Shown here: piece by piece, positions 34,651 to 40,653 of the stretch
How positions within the stretch are numbered: position 1 is the stretch's first letter
Layout of the letters: each line of letters opens with the position of its first letter
Origin: Fischerella sp. CENA71
GTDB lineage: Bacteria > Cyanobacteriota > Cyanobacteriia > Cyanobacteriales > Nostocaceae
Length of the DNA stretch: 43,601 nucleotides
Direction of reading: 5' to 3'
NCBI GenBank assembly: GCA_024239075.1
Contig: JANBVI010000040.1
Span: 1-43,601, forward strand
Translations under genes and position numbers: made by a program
The notes under the pieces: generated by a model
Database searches by the model: none
Seen by the model: only the letters and a program-made list of their open reading frames with translations
What the model was told of the DNA's origin: nothing

Positions 34651-34785
34651 TGGAAATTGAACAAATGTAAATATATTTTGCATTATCAGGAGAAAATAGT
34701 ACATATTTTCTTTAGTAGTATATATTTCTAACAGAGTTACGGAGGAAATATTAGAATTAACAAATAATTTTACGCGACGATTAAA

Positions 34786-35328
34786 ATGCACCAAGAACAA
34801 GATACTGAAAGAATAAGCAAAGACAAGATTCCAGAGGCGATAAAAGCTTTGAAGGAATTGAAGTCTAAAGAGTTGCCTGATGTTCCTGCTAAAGAAGCAA
34901 TTCGTCAGATGCGACGCTATATTGAGGGTGCTTTAAAAAAGAATTATACCTACGATGAAATATCAGAGCTATTGGCTGGGCTAGATATTCACATTAGTGG
35001 CAGTCGGCTGAAATATTTATTGGGCGAGGTGAGAAAGAGTACTCGCACTCGCAAGAAAAAGAAGGTTGAGCAGTCTTTAGAGACTGATGTTGAGCAACCA
35101 GAAGAGACTACTGTTAATCAGGGAGAGTCAACTACTGTTGACCAGGGCGCTACTGAATCTCAGGAGCTAGCTGACAATAGTGCTGAGAAAAAAGGAAGAA
35201 GAAAGTCTCAGTCAGGACAATCAGCCAAATCACAGCCAAAAGCACAGAGTCAATCAAAGTCGGAATCGAAGTTACAGGGTGAATCGCATACCTTCAAGCC
35301 AAAACTCTATAACCCAGATGATTTATGA
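34786..35328 (+). CDS. TraK/MobB-like DNA-transfer accessory protein
   Basis: 180 aa. Residues 1-80 form a helical domain (AIRQMRRYIEGALKKNYTYD, then SGSRLKYLLGEVRKS) resembling the helix-turn-helix-like domains of TraK/kaleidoscope-type oriT-binding proteins. The rest is a low-complexity, Ser/Gln/Lys-rich tail (SQSGQSAKSQPKAQSQSK). It is encoded next to the putative oriT, divergent from mobC, and overlaps the ParA-like gene by 4 bp (ATGA). This is the traK position of IncP-like plasmids, which is the main basis for the call. Confidence 0.6.
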   Translation: MHQEQDTERISKDKIPEAIKALKELKSKELPDVPAKEAIRQMRRYIEGALKKNYTYDEISELLAGLDIHISGSRLKYLLGEVRKSTRTRKKKKVEQSLETDVEQPEETTVNQGESTTVDQGATESQELADNSAEKKGRRKSQSGQSAKSQPKAQSQSKSESKLQGESHTFKPKLYNPDDL

Positions 35329-36086
35329 TCAAAACTCGAACTGCTGTTGAGAAGAAAACCGCTCCATCAGCAGTAAACAAAAGGATTGTGATGTGTACGG
35401 GGGACAAAGGGGGGACAGGGAAAAGCATAGTAGCGAGGATTTTGCTCGATATTTACCGAAATCGCAATATCAATTGCATTGCTTATGAGTGTGACGCTTC
35501 TAATCCTCAGTTGTGGAGGCATTACAACAATATTCCGCCTGGAGTAAAAACTCTGAAATTGAATCATCGAGGTGGTGCGGATGCCTTGCAAGATGACTTA
35601 AAATTGTTGACTCCTCAAGTTTCATTGGTTGATTTGCCTGCGGGTGCAGCAGAGTATTTTGAGGATTTGGCAAACGACATCTATTTATTTCAAAATGCCG
35701 AGCGTTTGGGCTACCGAATCACGATGGTGAGTGTGTTGGGCAGAGTCAAGGATTCGGTAGTGCAATTAAAGAGGCTGTTAGAGTTTTGTGGCAGTCGAGT
35801 GGACTATGTGATAGTTAGGAATCTCTACTGGGGTGCAGAAAATAAGTTTACTCGCTACAACAACTCAAAGGCGCGGCAGGCTGCATTGGATTTGGGCGCA
35901 ATTGAGTTGAACTTGCCGGAGTTGTTTGACGATATTTTTGATTTTATAGATAGTAACGATTTAAGTTTTCGAGAAGCCTTATCACATGAGGCGCTAACTT
36001 TGAGCAATCAGTCAAGGTTGTTTGGGTGGGTGGATAGTTGCGAGAGTGAGTTTAATAGGGCTGCATCGCAGTTGGGACTGGAGTAA
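35325..36086 (+). CDS. ParA/MinD-superfamily ATPase (TraL-like)
   Basis: 253 aa. The deviant Walker A KGGTGKSIVARIL (about residues 29-41) is followed by Walker A'-type Asp in YECDASNPQLW and Walker B-like SLVDLPAG (about 104). ParA-type ATPases position DNA or protein cargo. No ParB gene follows; instead the gene is sandwiched between TraK-like and membrane-anchored TraM-like genes next to oriT, as traL is in IncP plasmids. A role in mobilization is therefore more likely than partition, for which the plasmid already has ParM. Confidence 0.82.
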   Translation: MIKTRTAVEKKTAPSAVNKRIVMCTGDKGGTGKSIVARILLDIYRNRNINCIAYECDASNPQLWRHYNNIPPGVKTLKLNHRGGADALQDDLKLLTPQVSLVDLPAGAAEYFEDLANDIYLFQNAERLGYRITMVSVLGRVKDSVVQLKRLLEFCGSRVDYVIVRNLYWGAENKFTRYNNSKARQAALDLGAIELNLPELFDDIFDFIDSNDLSFREALSHEALTLSNQSRLFGWVDSCESEFNRAASQLGLE

Positions 36087-36185
36087 ATTTGACTTGCTTT
36101 CCAGGCGCTCTCTATCTTCTCGATTTAAGAAATTTAAAAAGTTCCCACATAAAAGTTTGATTCAGGCTACTAGTGAGGTTGTTTG

Positions 36186-37106
36186 ATGACTGAATCTCAT
36201 TTGGATAAATTGCTAGAAGATAAACCGCCAGAGTTTCAAGCAAAGGTGTTGCGCTTTGCAGTAGATTCTGGAATGCGACCAGAAGATCCAGCATTTCGGT
36301 TAGTGCAGTATATAGGGTATCTGGCACAACTGACGGAGACAGCACCACATGAGTGGAAACAATTATTTAAAAAATTACAAGTTGAATTGTCAGAGTGGAC
36401 GGAACTAACAGCACAGCAATTAAAAGATGCAGGATCTCAAAGTGAGAAGATCAACAACCTGGCTCAGTCGTGCAATAGGCTCTCTACAGCGTTGAACGCA
36501 TTAGATTTAACTTCACAGCAACAGCTAATTCAACTGCAAGCATTGACTGAAGTTTCACCTTCATATAAAAGCTTCGTATCGGAGATACCAAATTTAAAAA
36601 AACTGTTGGTGAATTTAAATCAAGCGCTATCCCAAAATCAGACATTGAAAGTGGAGTTAAACCAAGCTCAAATGTCGGAATTGAAAAGGGAGATTTTGGC
36701 AGTATCTCTTAGTAGAGAATTAAATCAAATAAGGGGAGAGATAGAAGATTTAGCGCGTAATCAGAGATGGTTGATGCAAAAAATAGAGCAGTTGGTCAAT
36801 AAGGAAGATTCAACAATCAGCTTGGAGTCGAAGATTGCTTCATTTTGGTCGAGGTTATTAAACAGTATTTCAATTAGCATTTGTAGTTTATTTTTGAATT
36901 CAAGATTTGTAGTCACGATAGTGTGTTTTCTAGTTGGGTGTGTGTTGATATTAATGATCAACAAAGTGGGTTTCCAATTAGCATCAAGAGAATTGCCCAA
37001 CTTTACCCAACAGCAGATTGAGCGTATTCATAAGCAAGTGGAGTATGCGAACGTAAAATTACAACGAATTGAGAAAAAATTAGGTACTGATCCAAGGCAG
37101 AAGTAG
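36186..37106 (+). CDS. Coiled-coil protein with one C-terminal membrane segment (TraM-like position)
   Basis: 306 aa; the ATG at 36186 is preferred to the TTG one codon earlier. A small N-terminal domain (LLEDKPPEFQAKVLRFAVDS, residues about 6-50) is followed by long Gln/Leu-rich coiled coil (about 65-215), one membrane segment (about 239-257, FVVTIVCFLVGCVLILMI) and a short coiled-coil tail. RP4 traM lies at the same place after traK and traL; sequence alone does not prove homology. It probably anchors the mobilization complex at the membrane. Confidence 0.6.
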   Translation: MTESHLDKLLEDKPPEFQAKVLRFAVDSGMRPEDPAFRLVQYIGYLAQLTETAPHEWKQLFKKLQVELSEWTELTAQQLKDAGSQSEKINNLAQSCNRLSTALNALDLTSQQQLIQLQALTEVSPSYKSFVSEIPNLKKLLVNLNQALSQNQTLKVELNQAQMSELKREILAVSLSRELNQIRGEIEDLARNQRWLMQKIEQLVNKEDSTISLESKIASFWSRLLNSISISICSLFLNSRFVVTIVCFLVGCVLILMINKVGFQLASRELPNFTQQQIERIHKQVEYANVKLQRIEKKLGTDPRQK

Positions 37107-37345
37107 GGGAGGCAGGGAGCAGGGGGAGCAGAGGGGGCAGGGGAGGCAGAGGGAGCAGAGGAAGAAAAAAGTTATTGTTCAATAACTCTCTTTGTTCGTC
37201 AGCAACACCTGTCCGAAGCGAAGGGCATTCCTCAAAAGCTACAGAAGCAACAAAGCCGTCCAAAGCGAAGAGCATTCAGAGGAAGCTTCCCCAGCACCCC
37301 TGCTCCCCCTGCCTCCCCTGCTCCCTCTGCCTCTTCGTTCCTCGT
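37107..37345. repeat. G/A-rich low-complexity inverted repeat
   Basis: GGGAGGCAGGGAGCAGGGGG-type sequence (37107-37165) is mirrored by its complement CTGCTCCCCCTGCCTCCCCT (about 37299-37335), able to form a long imperfect hairpin. Between them TCCGAAGCGAAGGGCATTC and TCCAAAGCGAAGAGCATTC are direct repeats. Such elements are frequent between cyanobacterial genes. No coding frame here is credible. Confidence 0.6.
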
Positions 37346-37380
37346 CAGAAAAATAGAAATTAAGAAGAGGAGTAAAACGA

Positions 37381-38031
37381 GTGACTGAAGACTCCAGCAA
37401 AGTAGATGAAGCTCTGAAGGCAAGTAAGCATTTGGCTCGTACTAGCCTTGAACGAATTAGGTTTAACACTGCGGCAACAGCAGAAGCAATTGAAAACATT
37501 AATAGAAATCTGGACGCAATTGAGCAGCGTAGACTTCGTTCCACTCAAAAAGAAAACGAACTTGTTACTGAAGAAGTCGTTGCTTCTGAACTTGTATCTG
37601 AAGAATTTGTTGCTGAAGAATTTGTTGCTGAAGAATTTGTTGCTGAAGAAGTTGTCTCTGAAGAATTTATTACTGAAGAACTCTCTAATACCTCCTTTCA
37701 AGTGCAATTTGAACGTACCCAAACTGTAGCGCCTATTGTTGCTGGAATTTTAAAAGTAGTTGATCTAAATCGTTTTGAAGGTGATAAGCACACAGTTTAT
37801 TGGGATGAATTAGACCAATTGGTATTGGTGAGAAATAGTGATGGGGCGCAACTGATGAAGGCCTCTTATAACTCAGAGAATTCTCAATGGGAACCCGTTG
37901 AACCCTCCCAGTTAACGAGTGAAGAAGTACAGCACTTCCAGCAACTCATCCCAAAAATTCAGCCTGGATTGCAACACTTGAAAGAGGAAAAAGAAAGGGT
38001 TCAAAATCGAAATCATGGGCTGAGTCTATAG
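37381..38031 (+). CDS. Stand-alone copy of the relaxase C-terminal domain with acidic repeat linker
   Basis: 216 aa from a GTG preceded by AAGAGGAG. The N-terminal 60 residues are helical. Residues about 70-100 are acidic repeats (VAEEFVAEEFVAEE) produced by three exact 15-bp units (37600-37644) plus degenerate ones. Residues about 107-216 (QTVAPIVAGILKVVDLNRFE to EVQHFQQLIPKIQPGL) clearly match the last about 100 residues of the relaxase at 32713-33945, including the ending NRSQGLS/NHGLS. It may compete with, or bind the same partner as, the relaxase tail. Confidence 0.75.
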   Translation: MTEDSSKVDEALKASKHLARTSLERIRFNTAATAEAIENINRNLDAIEQRRLRSTQKENELVTEEVVASELVSEEFVAEEFVAEEFVAEEVVSEEFITEELSNTSFQVQFERTQTVAPIVAGILKVVDLNRFEGDKHTVYWDELDQLVLVRNSDGAQLMKASYNSENSQWEPVEPSQLTSEEVQHFQQLIPKIQPGLQHLKEEKERVQNRNHGLSL

Positions 38032-38075
38032 AGTGCATCTACTTCAGGTGGTACACACAACAGAGGTATTACAAA

Positions 38076-38615
38076 ATGAACGACAATGATTACTACACCA
38101 AGCAACAACGTACCAAAAAGAGCGACTCTGAACTAGAAGAAGACACACCACAAGTACATTTACTCAACCAACAACACATCAACTTACAACCAGAAAACAG
38201 CACCTCACAACCCAGCCAGGACACCAACACTCAACAAGGCGATAACAAAATCTATTTAGGTAAAGAATTTGGCTATCTGCCCACTGATTATTACAACAAA
38301 GATGCATCGCCTAGCTTTGGGGAATGGGCAAAAAACATTACCCCAAGTGGTCTTCACTTAGCAGGTGAGATGGGCGTTAGTTGGAATTATCTTGCTGAAA
38401 AACACTCTGAGCAAAAAGCAAGCACACAACCAGAGCCAGAACTAACACAATCTCCACAAATTTCAGAACAACCGCAGCAGACAACTAACCAGCAGCAGGA
38501 TTGGGAAAACTTATCGTTGCAGGAACGATTAGAAGCCATCCGCTCTCAATACGGCATTTCTCAATCAAACTCAAACGAAAAACAACAACAGCATTTTAGA
38601 GACAGAAGCCGATAG
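38076..38615 (+). CDS. Gln/Asn-rich hypothetical protein of the mobilization region
   Basis: 179 aa. Low-complexity Gln/Thr/Ser-rich flanks surround a conserved-looking middle (KIYLGKEFGYLPTDYYNKDA, then SFGEWAKNITPSGLHLAGEM). The C-terminus has QERLEAIRSQYGIS. It is 44 bp after the relaxase-domain gene and 16 bp before a small membrane protein gene, so the three are probably co-transcribed. No family recognised. Confidence 0.6.
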   Translation: MNDNDYYTKQQRTKKSDSELEEDTPQVHLLNQQHINLQPENSTSQPSQDTNTQQGDNKIYLGKEFGYLPTDYYNKDASPSFGEWAKNITPSGLHLAGEMGVSWNYLAEKHSEQKASTQPEPELTQSPQISEQPQQTTNQQQDWENLSLQERLEAIRSQYGISQSNSNEKQQQHFRDRSR

Positions 38616-38631
38616 AAAGGAGTGGCTGAAC

Positions 38632-38991
38632 ATGGAAGCGTACGCTGGCGTTAATATCGTCTCCCTGCTAATTTTCGTCTTTGGTGTTGGATTGGGAATT
38701 TTTGCTTATTGGGTAGCGAAAATAGCTGGGCCACTGTTCCCCCTACTATTATTTACAGCTGACTGGTCAAACAACCGACAGCAACCATTTCCGTTGAAGA
38801 TGGCTCTAGCAACAGTCGGTTTTTTAATGCTCATTGCATTATCTAGTGGTGTAGGCTGGTTGGGACTGTGGCGGCTGAATCTTCTAATAACAATTGTCTT
38901 TCTTATCTTTCCCAAAGGACTCACATCTCAAATCCTGCGGGGAACTAAAATCGTTACACCCCAACAAGGTATTGAGCCGAGATACGTGTAA
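38632..38991 (+). CDS. Small membrane protein of the mobilization region
   Basis: 119 aa, AAAGGAG 10 bp before the ATG. Three or four hydrophobic segments (about residues 6-28, 30-42, 58-75, 80-93) are followed by a basic tail (SQILRGTKIVTPQQGIEPRY). It might link the mobilization proteins to a transfer channel, as small membrane proteins of conjugation regions do; no family recognised. The stop is 42 bp from the stop of the convergent XRE gene. Confidence 0.6.
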   Translation: MEAYAGVNIVSLLIFVFGVGLGIFAYWVAKIAGPLFPLLLFTADWSNNRQQPFPLKMALATVGFLMLIALSSGVGWLGLWRLNLLITIVFLIFPKGLTSQILRGTKIVTPQQGIEPRYV

Positions 38992-39033
38992 TTTTCGGCA
39001 AGATGGTCTGAAAACAGTTGCTGTATTTAGGTT

Positions 39034-39492
39034 TCAGCGATTTTGACTCTTCTGTTTATAAGACTTGCCGCACATCGGACAAAATTTATACTTCAAAGAC
39101 ACAACTAACTCACCACAGTGAGTACAACTCGTCTGCAACTGCATACCGCACAGATAACAAAACTTAGCTCTAACTTGACCCCAGAGGGGATCAGCCGCCG
39201 TCCCAGGAGTCCAGCACTGTGGACAAAACTTAACTGAATTGACTCCCTTAACAGACTCACCCCTTTCAACAGCTTCCAGATATTCCTGGGGAATGCCTAA
39301 GCCACCAGCAAGACCACGCAGCGTTTTGCGATTAAGTCTGGTGGTTAACCCCCGTTCAATCTTCCCAATAGACCGAGAATGAATTCCCGCCGCAATAGCC
39401 AACTCAAACTGAGTCATCTCTAAAGATGTTCTAATGCGCTTGATATAGTCAGCCAGGGATTCTTGGGGTCGAGGCAGTTTAAAAGTATCCAT
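39034..39492 (-). CDS. XRE-type helix-turn-helix protein with double zinc ribbon
   Basis: 152 aa. Residues 14-75 are an XRE DNA-binding domain (YIKRIRTSLEMTQFELAIAA, SRSIGKIERGLTTRL). The C-terminal half carries four Cys pairs: C90/C93, C112/C115, C123/C126 and C138/C141, i.e. two zinc ribbons. It is divergent from the tyrosine recombinase gene (77 bp between starts) and may regulate it. XRE fused to zinc ribbons is common in cyanobacterial mobile elements in my recollection. Confidence 0.85.
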   Translation of the reverse strand: MDTFKLPRPQESLADYIKRIRTSLEMTQFELAIAAGIHSRSIGKIERGLTTRLNRKTLRGLAGGLGIPQEYLEAVERGESVKGVNSVKFCPQCWTPGTAADPLWGQVRAKFCYLCGMQLQTSCTHCGELVVSLKYKFCPMCGKSYKQKSQNR

Positions 39493-39569
39493 AAAAGGAT
39501 GTCTTGCTTCATGCCTAAAAGATATATGATTGAGTCAGAAAAAACCTTGAGAAAATCACACAAATTGAA

Positions 39570-40478
39570 GTGAAACAGACAGTAACATTAGCCACTGTCG
39601 TAGTTAAATTTTTAGAACGTCCTGGGCTGGCATTAAGTACCAAGGAGACATATTCTCTAACCTTGGGATTATTATTGCAAGAATATGGAAGCTGGCCAAT
39701 TGAAATTATAAGTCGTCAAACATTAGTCGAGTATTTAAATACTCTCACACATTTAAAATACACAACTCATAACAAGCATCAAGCGATACTGCAAAGCTTA
39801 TTTAACTTTGCCGTAGAACAAGGATACATAAAATCCAACCCCATTCGGGGAATCAAACAGCGTCCACCTTCACGAGAAAAAGGTGAACATCGCACAGATG
39901 AAATTATACGATTCTTAACTCCATCACAGTTAGAAATCCTGTATGAAGCCGTAGCCGATGACCGCCGCCTTAACGCGATTGTGCATTTATTACATCACAC
40001 AGGATGTAGAATTGGTGAGCTTTTGGCACTAAATCTAGAATCGGTAGACCTCTTAAATTGGAAATTTCAAGTATTGGGAAAAGGAAATAAACAAAGATGG
40101 TGTTTCTACAACGAAGCGACAGCGATAGCACTAAATAAATATATAAATTACGACCGACATAAACAATCACCTGCCTTATTTACAGCACAGCATCCAGTGA
40201 CGATGAAGATAAGTAGAATAAGCTACCGAACACTGCATGACTACTGGCGAGAAATTACCAATAAACACTTACTTCTTCAGGGAGTACGCATTCATGATTT
40301 ACGACATACATTTGCCACAGAGCGCGTAGGCATAATTAGTATTGAACAACTGCGTGCATTGATGGGTCATGAAAGTATCCAAACAACCTTACGCTATCAA
40401 AAAGTTACATCACAAAAAGCAGAAGAAGCTGCACGTCTTGCTTTTAATATGTTGACTAAAGTTGATAAATTAGACTGA
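39570..40478 (+). CDS. Tyrosine recombinase, probable TnpI-like resolvase of the Tn3-family transposon
   Basis: 302 aa from a GTG. Catalytic residues are all present: Arg in GCRIGELLAL (about 147), Lys in LGKGNKQRW (about 170), HDLRH (about 241-245), His in LMGHES (about 266) and Tyr in LRYQKV (about 275). The N-terminal core-binding domain is normal. It lies 175 bp upstream of, and on the same strand as, the Tn3 transposase, the tnpI-tnpA order of Tn4430-type transposons, where TnpI resolves cointegrates. It could instead be an independent phage-type integrase. Confidence 0.85.
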   Translation: MKQTVTLATVVVKFLERPGLALSTKETYSLTLGLLLQEYGSWPIEIISRQTLVEYLNTLTHLKYTTHNKHQAILQSLFNFAVEQGYIKSNPIRGIKQRPPSREKGEHRTDEIIRFLTPSQLEILYEAVADDRRLNAIVHLLHHTGCRIGELLALNLESVDLLNWKFQVLGKGNKQRWCFYNEATAIALNKYINYDRHKQSPALFTAQHPVTMKISRISYRTLHDYWREITNKHLLLQGVRIHDLRHTFATERVGIISIEQLRALMGHESIQTTLRYQKVTSQKAEEAARLAFNMLTKVDKLD

Positions 40479-40553
40479 TATTCCTGGAAATATTCTGGTC
40501 AAAAATTACAGCAAGCGAGAGAGTGAGCAACCATATTTTGATGACAATTATCG

Positions 40554-40595
40554 CTGTTTACCACAAAGAATATAAAATACTGTGTGGTTGAACAG
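40554..40595. promoter_or_regulatory. Inverted repeat upstream of tnpA
   Basis: CTGTTTACCACA (40554-40565) and TGTGGTTGAACAG (40583-40595) are imperfect inverted repeats with a 17-bp AT-rich centre, between the recombinase and transposase genes. It could be a recombinase core site or an operator; the spacing is wide for a core site. Confidence 0.35.
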
Positions 40596-40653
40596 TGAGG
40601 GATGAGCCTGTTTGTGATTCACTCCTGAATATTATGTAGTTAATTTGACTTGA

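Noticed and set aside
35325-36086. ParA as the plasmid partition ATPase
   Set aside because: No parB follows, the gene sits among oriT-linked genes, and a ParM system is present; TraL-like is the better reading.
37448-37729. Leu/Lys-rich repeat frame (LLLKNLLLKN)
   Set aside because: Out-of-frame reading of the 15-bp acidic repeats in the real gene at 37381-38031; the minus-strand frame 37360-37722 is likewise a shadow.
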